Below, piece by piece: positions 42,533 through 53,386 of a DNA stretch of 64,000 bases (position 1 is the first letter of the stretch; each line of letters starts with the position of its first letter). Made by a program: the position numbers and the translations under genes. The notes under the pieces are model-generated. The model ran no database searches and was not told where the DNA came from. It saw only the letters and a program-made list of their open reading frames with translations. Origin of the DNA: Massospora cicadina (Eukaryota > Entomophthoromycota > Entomophthoromycetes > Entomophthorales > Entomophthoraceae); NCBI GenBank assembly GCA_022478985.1, contig JAKSZP010009620.1:16600-80599 (forward strand), given 5' to 3'.

Positions 42533-42868
42533 TCTGGAAGTTTTGATTACGCTTCCAATGGGTCAGGTTGTATCTTGAAGTTACACTGGGCGGATTCTCC
42601 AAAAATGCAATGAGTAAATAAGAAAATACAGGTTAAACTCGACCTGATTTTTATTTTTGAAATGAGGAAATATTTATAGGCTTTTTTATGGTTCATAATC
42701 TATCAGAGTGAATTAATCTCTACGCGATCAAATTTTCAATCAGTTGATTGGGATCTGATTATATTAACTGTGATAGATTGTGATAGATTGATTACTCCTT
42801 CCAATGATGTCAGGGGAATTGAAGAAGGGGATTTTTCAGAGATATGCAAATCTGGTGAAATCCTGACA
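42533..42868 (-). repeat. Gypsy 3 left LTR (3' LTR)
   Basis: It begins TCTGGAAGTTTTGATTACGC and ends AAATCCTGACA on the plus strand, with PPT complement at 42869 onward (CTTCCCCCTC). It matches 49916-50251 with scattered substitutions. Confidence 0.85.
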
Positions 42869-43249
42869 CTTCCCCCTCAAGATTTGACCACGATGGAGGA
42901 TGACTTCTTAAAAACCTAGAATGAATACAATTTACCACAATACCAGTATCAGTATGAACAATCAAATAATCTAGTCCTTTTTTACATATAACTCTATAAA
43001 GACCAGACCAATTAGTTCCCAGCTTTTCAGTCTGTCATCCTGGCCGATAATGATAATACATAACATAATCTCCAATATGATATTCAGGTAAGACTGGTTT
43101 ATGTTGATTGCTTTGTAGAGTCTATCTTCGAGTGGTGGTTTCAATTGAATTCATTGCTTGAGCCTGGAGGCGGATAATCTCATCAGCCAAAATTTCTCAT
43201 AACTAACTCGGAATTTTCTGGGATGCTTTCTTCAAGGATAGTCTAAACA

Positions 43250-44000
43250 CTAGAAGGATACTGAAGGATACCGCCCATATATACACTTAAATGGGGACAT
43301 CTTGATAATGCGGTGATAGCTTATCTGATAAGCAAACAAGGCACTAGGTAAATAAAAATTCCACTGAGTTGGATCAGTCAAGGCCATTTTCCTTAAAAGC
43401 AAGACCAAGGTTCCATTAACTCGTTCAATGGCCACTTGTGGATGGATTATATGGGACAACAAATCGCTGAGTATTGTTAGATAATTTTGATAACTCCTGT
43501 ATAAGCTGCGAGGTGAAATTAGTTTCATTATCTGACATAAGGACCTTTGGTCATCCATGTTGGGAAATAATATGCTGATTTAGGAAAAAGGCTGTAGTCT
43601 TAGCTGAAGGGGTAGCAATTGAAATGGCCTCACCCCATTTGGTCAAATGGTCAACGGCCATAATGATATACTGATGACCATGCACTCCTCGAGGAAAAGG
43701 CCCTACAACATCAATGCTGACTACTTCAAACGCCTTAGTTGGGGTAATGACTTGATGTTGATAAGAAGGGTTGGCAGTTCCATGACGTTTGCAAGTTAGA
43801 CATGAGTCAAGAGTCTCCCAAATAAACTCTGTCATGTTGTTCCAATAGTATTGAGTCTTCAACCATTCTTGAGTTTTATTTAATCCGCTATGACTGACTT
43901 GTTCATGACCTTCCATTACAGCGTGAAACCTGGAGTTGGGATGTAGAAAGGGTAACCACTTAGACTTGACTTTCTTATACAAAGTTCCATCTTGAATCAT
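43250..44000 (-). pseudogene. Gypsy 3 integrase
   Basis: The frame 43551-44000 carries the HHCC finger (EGHEQVSHSGLNKT, YYWNN, CLTCKRH) and the first catalytic Asp (VVSIDVVGPFPRG, MAVDHLTKW). A frame change near 43550 leads to SDNETNFTSQLIQ with the second Asp and, in 43250-43558, HPQVAIERVNGTL with the Glu. All three catalytic residues are retained. The frame break inactivates it. Confidence 0.8.
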
Positions 44001-44020
44001 AGTATCCTTGGTAATTGATT

Positions 44021-45552
44021 TTAGATAGGCTCAATCCTCTCCAATCTCTCGATCCCATAATTCCAGTCATCCAATAAGATTATACAAGCGTTCTTTTTTT
44101 TTCTGGTTCCAAGGTCAGAATAGGTAGTCGGGATAAACCATCTGCAAATTGATGCTGAGCTCCTGAGCGATGAACAATGGAAAAATAGTAATTTTGCAAT
44201 CATAAAGCCCAATTGGCCAACCTCCCATAAGGATCCTTCATATTCTGCAGCCATTGTAAGGAGGAATAGTAGGTAATAATGGTGAAATGGGTACCATATA
44301 AAAAGGGCCGAAAATGCTTGATGGCCAAAATTACTGCCAAACATTTCCACTCAGTAACACTATAATTTCGTTTGGCCTTTGACAAAGTTTTGCTATAGTA
44401 AGCAACAGGATGATCCTTAATTTTCTTCATCACACTGAGATAAAAATGTCCCAATAGCAACATTGCTTGCATCCATATGTAGAAAGAAAGGCTTATCAAA
44501 CTGGCGGTGAATTAGAACAGGTGCCTTAATCAAGGCAGTACATAGAGAATTGAAAGACTGTTCTTGAGCTGATCCCCACTCGAAAGACACTCCTTTTTGT
44601 AATAGATAAAATAAGGGCTCAGCCATATCAGCAAAGTTGGGAATAGATTGCCAATAATACCCAACCATACCAAGAAAGACTTGAATATCCCATAAAGAAG
44701 AGGGAGGAGGCATCTGTTGGATGGCTTGAACTTTGTCCGCAAGGGGTCAAATCCCTTTAGCTGAAACCTGATGTCCTATGAAGTCCATTTCATTTTGAAA
44801 GAATGAACACTTGGAGGGCTTGAGCTCTAAGGAAGAACCCCAAATTTGTCTGAATACTTCTAAATGGTTTAAATGCTCGGTAAAGGTTTTGGAAAACATG
44901 GTAATGTCGTCAAGATATACCACAACACAAGTAAGCTATAAATCCCGGAGCATACTGTTCATGGCCCTTTGGAAAGTTGTGGGGGCATTGCTTAAGCCTT
45001 GAGGCATGCGAATTGGTTCAAACAACCCTTCACTTAATATCAGGGTACACTTGGCACAATCTTCTGGAGACAGTTCGATTTTCCAATATCCACTGGCAAA
45101 TTCCATGGCCGAAAAATAGGTGGATCCAGCCAACAATCTAAGAGAATCATCAATCCTAGGTAAGGATAACAGTCCCATTGGGTAATAGCATTTAATCGAT
45201 GATAATCCATTACAACTCAATGAGAACCATATTTCTTCTTAACCAACAACAATGGAGATGCCCAGGGACTATTGGAGGGTTTCAATAAATCAGCCTCCAG
45301 CAATTGATTCAACTCCTTAGTAACCTGAGCTTCTTCTACTTAGGATTTATGATAGGGCTTCGCACGGATAGGAAGGTGTTCACCAGTTTCAACAGTGTGC
45401 ACTACACCTTTCATCTTCCCAAAAGTGTAAGTATTCCTAGCAAAAATGTCGGAATATTCATCCAATAATTGTAACACTTGTTTCTCCTGTTCCTTAGAGA
45501 TATGTTTCCTGATAGCAGGTCCCATAGTAAGGATTTCCTGATCACTCTCCAA
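44021..45552 (-). pseudogene. Gypsy 3 reverse transcriptase and RNase H
   Basis: The RT N terminus is at 45340-45552 (VVHTVETGEHLPIRAKPYHK), the palm at 44936-45220 (FSAMEFASGYWKIEL, PIRMPQGLSNAPTTFQ), and the catalytic box VVYLDDITMFSKTF just after it, intact. RNase H starts in 44417-44713 (FFLHMDASNVAIGTFLSQ) and continues in 44200-44499 (YSVTEWKCLAVILAIKHF). At least four frame changes occur. Confidence 0.82.
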
Positions 45553-45759
45553 TCCAAAGTCTTGTAAACTCTTAAAGAGTTTAAAATCATAGATACAAGA
45601 TAAGGGTAACAGCTTGACATAAGCAATCAGGTGCTCTCAATCTACTGGTTTTGGCACATCAGTAAGGTTCTCTGGTAAGACATATAAAGAGCCTGAATAA
45701 GCATAATCCAATATTCCAGGACAAGGCAAGAGTTCTTTGGCAGAAGGATTGACAGTGCC

Positions 45760-46330
45760 CTAGACTTGTAGCAAATGCCCCTTGGGAATCGAAAAGTGCA
45801 AAGAAGTATTAATGATCACTTGTGATTTTAGTGGAATAACTAATTTCTCAGGAGAAAAAATAGACATTCCCTCTTCAATATCAGCAATGGTAGGAGGTAA
45901 TTTTACATGAGGATTTTCACCCTGATACTGAAGTGAATAAGACCTTTTAGTTCCTTCTAGCAGACATAACTGACGTTGAGTGGAAGCATGATCAGATAAA
46001 AGTAAGGGAACTCGATACCCCAAGAGAGACAATGATGAGTCAGGGTAGTTGATAATTCCATCAAATTCTCGTAAAAATTGAGTTCCCAAGAGTAGGCCAT
46101 AACTAAAATTATTGAGCACAATTGCTGGAATGGTAAAGGTTAATTTCCAATTTTCAGAGGAAATGATGAAAAGGCTCCAATAGACCGAGTACTCTGAGGG
46201 CTGGCGGTCCCATATTCTTCATAATGAGAAATATTGGGGGTTAATTTGATCCGTTTGACCAATTTGGAGGAGACAACATTTACCGGGGATCTAGTATCTA
46301 TGATAGCCTTGGCATTGATTTGATTTACTG
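45760..46330 (-). pseudogene. Gypsy 3 protease
   Basis: Near 46275-46310 the active site reads AIIDTRSPVNVVSSKLVKRI, so the Gly of D-T-G is Arg. The downstream part, open at 45760-46119, contains YGLLLGTQFLREFDGIINYP, the late LG-x-x-F-L segment of gypsy proteases. The Gly-to-Arg change would abolish the active-site loop. Confidence 0.72.
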
Positions 46331-46529
46331 GAAATTAATTTGGGTAATGGTGCTTCCAAACTGAGAGGATAATGCCAATAAGGAGGGCAAGGAATAAGAA
46401 GAATGGTCGTCTTTATTACACTTGATTGAACTTTTCTGCTCTTGCTGCGCACTCACGTCATTATCAAGGTGAAGAATCTTATTGGTCTTATCTCTTTTTT
46501 TCATCTGCTTCTTTTTTAAAACAATGATC

Positions 46530-46999
46530 CTCAGTATGAAAGTAGCGATGAAAGTAATTACACTGGATCACTCTAGTGTTCTCAAGCATGGCAAAGACTT
46601 TGGGTAACTAGGTCTAGGAGACTCATAAACTCGTGGTCTTTCGGTGAATTGAGGGGGCAACTCCAATAAGTCCTCCTTAATATCTAAAATACTTTGGAAA
46701 TTCTTTTTGACACTGATCAGATAAACTTGCATTTGCCTCCTAGTAGTAAAAGCTGACAGAACTGCGGTTATTGCATCGTCCAAGTTTAACTGACCACAGG
46801 CTACAAGAGTTTGAGCATCCTGATAGAACCAATGAGCAAAGTCCTTAATAGATTCATTTCGGTGGGGCTGTATACCCATAAAGGCCTGTTTTTGCGAAGA
46901 TAGGGTCTGCTCACTTCCAAATTCTTTGGTCAAAGCTTTTTTGGCTTGAGCCCAAGTAGAGCAAGTCATTAAGTGGGGAACCATAATATCTTGAGACAA
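46530..46999 (-). pseudogene. Gypsy 3 gag, capsid and decayed zinc knuckle
   Basis: The 46568-46999 frame is a typical gypsy capsid: helical, with FGSEQTLSSQKQAFMGIQPH and ESIKDFAHWFYQDAQTLVAC. Just downstream the knuckle reads CNYFHRYFHTEDHC, in which the second Cys has become Phe. Confidence 0.7.
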
Positions 47000-47439
47000 T
47001 CAAGTAAGGCAATTAGGCAAGTAGTTCATCTTTTGGTGATCCGTGGCCTCACTTAATTCCTTTTCATACAGATATAGAAAGGCAATAATGCTGCCTTCCC
47101 CTGGGGAGTATTTGTCCTTTAATACTGGCTTGAAACTCAGGGGATCATTGGTAGTCAAAACATGCACTCAAGGTTGTTCAGATTGAGTAGACACATAAGA
47201 GGCATAATCTGAAGCTTGAGAAGAGAATTGAGGGTAAGGACCAACAGCTTCAGTCCAAATTTCATTAATCTGTCGATTCAGGTCTGCATGCCCTACTTTC
47301 TCATCTAGTTGGCAAGATAGCTTAAAATCTGTTCCCTTTGTGCATTGTACTTGAGTTCCAGAGTCTCAATTTTCGCTTGGAGAAATTCCCCTTTTGATTC
47401 ACAAGCATGTAATAAGATATCAGTGTTCTTGGCCCACAA

Positions 47440-47832
47440 TTATAAATAGATTAATTCATTGGGCAAGGAATGCAGAGTCAAAATGGGGTCAATTGGTACC
47501 CCATCAGGGGTTAGGTTGCATTCTTTGGCTACCTCAGAGAATTGTTCACGTAAGTGGGTCATCATGTTTATGAGAGAGTTAATTTGCTGATAAGATCCTG
47601 AATGACCATCAGCGCCTGGAGGTCCATGAGGTCCATCTGCACCTGGAGGCCCATGGGGACCATCAGCTCCAGGAGGTCCACGAGGCCCTACACCTCCAGG
47701 TGGCCCACGAGGTCCTTCTACCCCAGGAGGACCCATATTTCCAGAGGTTTTCTCTACTTCATTGACCCAGAACTGAATTCCTGAGTACAATTGTTCCAAT
47801 TGAAAAAGACTGGTTCTTATTTCTTCCTCCAT
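47440..47832 (-). pseudogene. Gypsy 3 gag middle part with collagen-like Gly-X-Y repeat
   Basis: A 130-codon minus-strand frame has a helical start ([18 protein letters not shown]), then about 15 consecutive Gly-X-Y triplets at about 47602-47740 (units GPP, GPR, GAD, GPH), then a second helical part ([16 protein letters not shown]). The frame is intact here and the triplets carry no interruption. A collagen-like segment flanked by coiled coils would suit trimerisation. It is absent from gypsy 2 and 5 gag. Confidence 0.7.
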
Positions 47833-47859
47833 TGATTGACTACGCTCAGAGAGTTGGGA

Positions 47860-48187
47860 AACACCCTCTCTCCATTCCTTCTGGATCTCTTGAACCTTTT
47901 TTGGAAACTGTACATCAGTAAAATATGATATCCCATGATCGAACTGAATGAGCTGCTGTTGTACTTCATTGAGGAAGTTAAATTATTAATAATAGCATCA
48001 CAATTATCTTGGCTAAACTCAGAGGCTGACTTGAAAAACTAAGAAATATAATAATTCAAGGATTGGAGTCCTTCTAGTAAATTGAGCATCCCTTGATGGT
48101 GCATTCCAACTACAGGTAGCAAGTGGTTAATGTAGGATGTACAAGTTGTTGTAGATATTGTTTGGAGCCTATCCCTGGCATTTGAGA
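47860..48187 (-). pseudogene. Gypsy 3 gag, part between A3 and the collagen segment
   Basis: The minus-strand peptide SQMPGIGSKQYLQQLVHPTL continues directly from the gag part on the other side of LTR A3 once A3 and one GGTTT copy are removed. It is followed by Gln/Leu-rich sequence with stops. Confidence 0.55.
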
Positions 48188-48192
48188 GGTTT

Positions 48193-49565
48193 TGTAAGTC
48201 TCAGGGAGTGTCCTTTGGCTCTCGATCAAGCTATCTTTCCATTCCCAAGTAAGAAAACACCGAAGATGATGGCAGTACCCCTCATCACCCAGGGTGATCT
48301 CGCCCACATAGTTGATGAGTGATGGGTGACAGCTCATCCACTTCAGATCCCATCCCTGATTCCCTCACTCACCTCAGTTCAACTGTTGCGGGGAATCAGT
48401 GAAATCTGTGCCAAGATTATCAAACTGAAATCAGTTGGATCTAATTCAGGTGGCAATCAGGCTGATGGCTAAAATTTGAATGGTTGTAAAAGCATGAAGA
48501 ATAAAACATCAGCCAGATCGCTTGACAGTTCTGATTCAACCCCAAAATCAGCAGAACAAATATTGGGCATCATTGACAAGAGTTTGAAACCCTCCGATAG
48601 TAATTCAGGTGTTGCGCCTGATGGGTCCCTATCAACCAAATGAATGGTTAATCAACCAAGCGCGGATGGGTTGGCCATCTCAAACCCGTTCCCAACCAAA
48701 TGGCCCTATCCCTATATTGGATGGCCTTGGGGGATTCCCGTCATTTGTTGGGCCAAATGCTGTTATGCCAACCATTGGAAACATAATCAACCCCTGGTTC
48801 AGATGTTTGAGGGTGAACTGACAGAGTCTTAGCCTGCCACCAAATTTTGTGATGTCATTTCCTAAAAGAATAAACCCTCCACTACCATCCAATTCACCAG
48901 TTAGGCCGAATTTGGGGATCCTGCCCATGTCATTGTCACTACCTAATTGACCACTATTTAATTGGTTGTATGGCACTCAGAAAATTGTTGGTCGATTTTC
49001 TTACTTTATTTCCCAAATAAAAGATTTTTGAAAAACCCCAAATTTTTATCTCCTTCCTTTCAGCCACATTCTGTATGGTGTTTAGCTGATGGTCCGCCGC
49101 TCTACACTCTGGGTGGGCCTTACCAATTCTCTTGGTTACCATGATTCCCTCTATCGCCAATTGGGCTCAACAAGTCCAAAATTTTTGGCTCTACAACCTG
49201 GTTCTCATGACTTTTTGGCAGCAGTATACAGGGATTTTATGGCCCTATGTTTGCCAACTAAAAAGAAAATTCACCTCTCTTTTATCCCCAATAAAATGGT
49301 TTTAACAACCAAGGATCTCACAGAAACTATCCCAGTAGTTACCACCCCTGTTACCAGAACCCCTGGGTCTGAAATCTATTCAGTGTGGCTTTCTGTTGGA
49401 ATTTTCTTAACCCTGACATTCCGCCACCATTTTGTGGTATCCTATTTCTTGGCTCCATATCAAGTCGTATGGTTGGAAATGCCTCTGGCATTCTGGCTTG
49501 CTTTCTGGATGCTTACGCATCCCGACTGGCAGGCCAGTCTAAATACTTCTGCCATTTCCATGACA
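48193..49565 (+). mobile_element. Solo LTR A3 (family A) nested in gypsy 3 gag
   Basis: It starts TGTAAGTCTCAGGGAG and ends TTTCCATGACA, flanked by a perfect 5-bp repeat GGTTT at 48188-48192 and 49566-49570. 1373 bp. Excising it with one GGTTT restores a continuous gag frame in gypsy 3, which fixes both ends independently of the family alignment. It inserted after gypsy 3. Both LTR-encoded frames are present. Confidence 0.9.
48196..48643 (+). pseudogene. LTR-encoded U3 protein, copy A3
   Basis: The frame VSLRECPLALDQAIFPFPSK continues with KMMAVPLITQGDLAHIVDE, a TGA exactly at the conserved Arg codon (CGC in A1), then WVTAHPL. It runs on with one more stop to GVAPDGSLSTK and a TGA at about 48642, the same end as A1. 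The Arg-codon stop is consistent with C-to-T change at a CpG. Confidence 0.55.
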
Positions 49566-49640
49566 GGTTTGCAGCACTTCTCGCAATATAGAAGGTACTG
49601 CATTCAATCAAGATTGGGTAGAACGTATTCCAGGGATTAG
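49089..49640 (+). pseudogene. LTR-encoded U5 membrane protein, copy A3
   Basis: An uninterrupted 183-codon frame lies mostly inside the U5 half and runs 75 bases past the LTR end. Residues about 98-150 form two hydrophobic runs (VWLSVGIFLTLTF and MPLAFWLAFWMLTHPDW) followed by QASLN. A2 aligns over about 90 residues. The ATG and the first 60 residues are not shared, so the start is uncertain. A TTTCAG splice-acceptor-like site lies at 49058-49063. Confidence 0.5.
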
Positions 49641-49860
49641 AGCCCCTTCAAGTAATTGATTGATGATATTTTGCAAGGCCTCAGGTGGCATTTGAAAGTC
49701 TGAGGCAAAACTTAGGTTAGGATTATAGAATTCCAATTTGGTCCAAAATTCCAACGTGGAGGGTAATCTTGGGATTTGGGCTCCAATTGAAGGGACCCAT
49801 CATAAAATACTGCCTTGCTCTTGATCTTGAGCCTCGTCAGGTGAAAATTGAGAATCCATG
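49571..49860 (-). pseudogene. Gypsy 3 gag N terminus
   Basis: On the minus strand the ATG at 49858-49860 opens MDSQFSPDEAQDQEQGS, then a stop. The frame continues FQMPPEALQNIINQLLEGAL, then to the A3 junction. The start lies about 50 bp from the PBS, as expected for gag. Two stops interrupt it. Confidence 0.6.
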
Positions 49861-49915
49861 GTGATAGACGTGGTCACTGGTGCGTAACTCAGAGAGCCCC
49901 TATAGTGAGCACCAG

Positions 49916-50251
49916 TCTGGAAGTTTTGAATTACACTTCCAATGGGGCAGGTTTTATCTCAAAGTTACATTGGGCGGATTCTCCAAAAATGCAATGAGTA
50001 ATTAAGAAAATACAGGTTAAACTCGACCTGATTTTTATTTTTGAAATGAGGAAATATTTATAGGCTTTTTTATGGTTTATAATCTATCAGAGTGAAATAA
50101 TCTCTGCGCGATTGAATCTTCAATCAGTTGATCAGGATCCAATTAATCAACTTTGATAGTTTGTGATAGATTGCTCACTCCTTCCGATGATGTCAGGGGA
50201 ATTGAGGAAGGGGATTTTTCGGAGATATGCGAATTTGGTGAAATCCTGACA
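49916..50251 (-). repeat. Gypsy 3 right LTR (5' LTR) with adjacent PBS
   Basis: 336 bp, matching the left LTR. The PBS candidate CCCCTATAGTGAGCACCA lies at 49897-49914 against its left edge (element strand TGGTGCTCACTATAGG). Confidence 0.85.
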
Positions 50252-50256
50252 AAGTG

Positions 50257-51480
50257 CAAAATGTCAACTAATATAAAAGTCTGATATCCCCCTCTCATCC
50301 AGCTCATATGTCAAATTTGGAGTCTCAGTATCAACAACTGATTGAAAGATTATCTGATAAAGAACTTCAGCTCTTCCAACTGATGATATGATCTGCACAA
50401 TGGAACCTCTTCTATGATCCTCCCAGGACTCATACGCCCAGTCAAGTACCCGTGGTCAGTCCTTCCATGGAATTACCAGAAACAGTATCCAACCCTGATG
50501 ATACCAGGGTAACAATTGTCTCAAATGACTTGCGACCAATCCTCCCTTTGTTGTCAATTCCTGAGTTAGAATCTAAACTCTCCTGGATTTGCTCCATTTG
50601 CAGATGCTCCTACAACCATTGTCAAACCTCCTGAAGCAATGCCCCTAATCTTGATCAATCATTCCTCGCCAGAGTGGACTTGCTTCAAGAGTTCATTTTC
50701 CAATTCAGCCATTTTACAAACCAGCTATTATGTCAACTGAACTAGCCATTGAGCCGCAAAAATTTGAACTTCCCTATGCAGAATTAAGGACCCATGTAAC
50801 TAAGGCTCCATCCATAGTTCTGAACTCCTCTAATCTCAGAAAAAAATCCTAGATTGAGATATTGCAGACTAAGCTCTTTGCTTTGCCATCCAAGTTCTTT
50901 GAAGTTGGTCTACGAAGCTTCCAGCCTCTCAGCTTCTATCACTCATTCTTCTTTTGCTTTTACAAATCTTGTAGTCATCGTCTGTAGGATGCCATCCACT
51001 CCCAGCAAGGATATCTTGTTTTTGACGCGTCCCATTGGTACATTCCCTAATGGCTTTGATCAGGGGCATGAATCTGCAACCCCCACCTAGTATCCCTTGC
51101 TCAATGCCAGCTCATATGTTCAATATTCTTGACAAATCCTATTGGCAACTTCTTATGACCAATCTTCCAGCTTTAGTGCTATATTGGTATTACCCAGGGT
51201 TATTTACCAACTGCTTTATCTTGATCTGTTGCTTCCCTCCCCAATCTGAGGTATCACGTTTGGCATGCTCTGACATTTCCATCTCTTCCCCTAGTTGCTT
51301 TCTCGCAGGGATTGGCCTCCAATCAACAAACTTGGTTCTGATTAGGTCTATCCCTCTCTAGTGTCCAAACTCTCATAGATCTCGACGGCCCTCACTCCTA
51401 CTTTGATACAAACTCCCTCACCCAAGAGGCAACATAGGCAGAACCACCCTTAAGTCAAGGATAACCAATAAATTTTTTTA
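50257..51480 (+). pseudogene. Unrecognised coding-like region behind a TATA-like box
   Basis: AATATAAAAG at 50270-50279 is followed about 30 bases later by an ATG at 50309 opening MSNLESQYQQLIERLSDKEL. After one stop and some frame changes, coding-like Pro/Ser/Leu-rich sequence continues (open at 50452-50634, 50854-51090 and 51035-51361) to about 51460, followed by AATAAATTTTTTT. I recognise no domain. It may be a host gene remnant or part of the element that gypsy 3 inserted beside. Confidence 0.3.
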
Positions 51481-51813
51481 AAAATAAATCTTTTTTCTTT
51501 GCGTTTTAATAACTTTTTTCCCGCTATATTTTTATCAACTTTTTATTTTTTTCTTCTTTTTTATATGGGACAGACCTTCACTTTGTTCAGTGGTCCATCT
51601 TTTTTATTTATCCCCCCAGACTGGTTCCATGGATAAACTTATACCTACTAGCTTTCTATGGTTCAGAGTTCTTATTTTTTAAGACTTAACCATCAATTTT
51701 GGTTCAGCGGTACTTTCTTCAGACTTAACTAAATCATCAGGACATAACCATCTCAATGGTTAAGAAGTCCTTTGGTAACACTATACTTAAAATTTTTTCA
51801 TCAATCCACTGCT
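51481..51813 (-). other. Probable 3' end region of gypsy 6
   Basis: A T-rich stretch followed by TTATCCCCCCAGACTGG near 51606-51630 resembles the PPT complement of gypsy 2 (TTATCCCCCCTTTTGACTGG). This would place the gypsy 6 3' LTR just to the left, but no LTR partner could be recognised. Confidence 0.35.
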
Positions 51814-53386
51814 TCAAATATTTAGTATAACTCGATTTTTAATCATTCCTACCAAGAGGTTCTTAATGGAATAGGCATCCATTGCTGCCTTGGCAATAAT
51901 ATTGAAAGGACCTGACCACAATGCATCTAGCTTGTTTCTTCTCACAAAACCATGCATATTGCAATAGGCAACTTTTTTTGCATATTTGGTATTCTGATAA
52001 GGCCAGTCAGTCCTTATCATCCTTCATTTTTGCCTTGATCCTTTTCTTCAAGATCATATCAAATGCTTGTGATTGCATCTTGACCAGGATTTTTGACAAT
52101 AAGATCAAGTACTGCTCAGCACTCATCCATGAAGTTGGTTCCACCACCAAATATAGAATTGGGGGCAACGCGGCCTTTCTCCATATAATAACTCAAACAG
52201 CGTTTTTACCGCAATGTATAATGACTTATGATGTATGTGAATCTCACCAAACTAAGGTACGTTCCCCATGCAGAAGTTCTCCCTGTGACAAGCTTCCTCA
52301 GCGTCAAGGCCAGAGTTTACATGGCCCACTCTACCAGTCCTTTTTTCTCCAGCTGGTAAGTTACATTCAACTCCTCAGATCCAAATTAGTTCAAAAAATC
52401 TTGGAATCACATGAGATGTAAAATTTGTTCTATTATCGCTCAACAAGACCTGTGGGCATCCATGTTGATATACTTGATCAAGGTATAAACCTTGCAGTGC
52501 TTGTAGCGTCTAATTTTGCCAGGGTCTTTGTTAAACTCATCTCATCAGATGGTTGATCAAAACCATAATGTATTTGAATCACTTGGTACTCATGGTTAAT
52601 GGTCCCATCACGTCAATGGGAACCATATACCAGGCAAATCCAGGGCAGTAAAGTCACTATCAGGCTGTGTTCTTGTAAGGCTTGCTCAACTAGCACTCTA
52701 CACAACAAGCCAGATAATCCACTACATCATAGTTGATGGACTCCCAGTAGTAATACTGGCAAATGTGATTGGTCATTTTCCATAGGCCTCCATGCTCAAC
52801 AGCCTTATGAGCGGCTTGAACAATAGCTGTTCCTTCCAACGGTTTTAAGAATAGTAATTTTTTCTCATCAGTCATATTAAAAACTTTTTCCATCCATGGT
52901 CTCAATGTTTTCCATTGCTTTTTGAAGTGCATCTTGGATTTCTCAAGGCTCGTTCCCTATTTCTCCTTTGACCATTCTCTGGAATAGCTCATCTGCTTTC
53001 TGGTATACCACTTGGACCATTAGTAACCTTGATAAGCCATCCACATTCTGATGAGAAGCTCTAACTCAATGGACTATCTCATAATCATAAGCCTATAGTT
53101 TTAATGCCCATTGGGCACGTTGTCCTTCCATTTCTCTTAAATGTGTAGCCAATGCAAGGAGGAGTGATCTGTCTCCACTTTAAAGTGCATTCCATAAATA
53201 TATAACTGAAACAGTTTACATGCGTAATTTACCACAAAGCATTCACGCTTAGTCACGGTGTAATTCATCTCAGCTGCTGAGAGTGTCCAGCTCACATATG
53301 CTACAAAATGTTGTCCCTGAGCTCATCCACTTGACTCAGGATGGCGCCAATAACCATTAAAAAAGCATTGGTCTGTATTATAAAAG
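51814..53386 (-). pseudogene. Gypsy 6 integrase and RNase H
   Basis: From left to right on the minus-strand map: a GPF module (LWSGPFNIIAKAAMDAYSI, 51814-52020), a badly broken core (52021-52690), a zinc finger (HKAVEHGGLWKMTNH, YYYWESINYDVVDYLACCVEC at 52690-52932), and RNase H (53000-53386: HQNVDGLSRL, AQWALKL, TNAFLMVIGAILSQ, where an expected Asp is Asn). Confidence 0.65.

Larger units (their letters stand above)
42533..50251 (-). mobile_element. Gypsy 3: minus-strand Ty3/gypsy element with collagen-like gag
   Basis: LTRs of 336 bp lie at 42533-42868 and 49916-50251 and are closely similar. A perfect 5-bp target repeat AAGTG is at 42528-42532 and 50252-50256. The PPT complement CTTCCCCCTCAAG follows the left LTR, and the PBS (CCCCTATAGTGAGCACCA on the plus strand) precedes the right one. 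The minus-strand order is gag, protease, RT, RNase H, integrase, with no chromodomain. LTR A3 is nested in gag. It is related to gypsy 2 and 5, with short LTRs of another family. Confidence 0.88.

Noticed and set aside
47602..47784. Plus-strand Arg/Ser/Thr-rich frame
   Set aside because: Antisense shadow of the collagen-like gag repeat.
48170..48178. TATCCCTGG / TATTCCAGG as a 9-bp target duplication around A3
   Set aside because: Two mismatches, and the ends do not agree with A1 and B4. The GGTTT repeat with TG...CA termini fits all copies and restores the gag frame.
52033..52421. Plus-strand 166-codon frame at 51921-52421
   Set aside because: It lies antisense to the degenerate gypsy 6 integrase core, whose motifs are on the minus strand.
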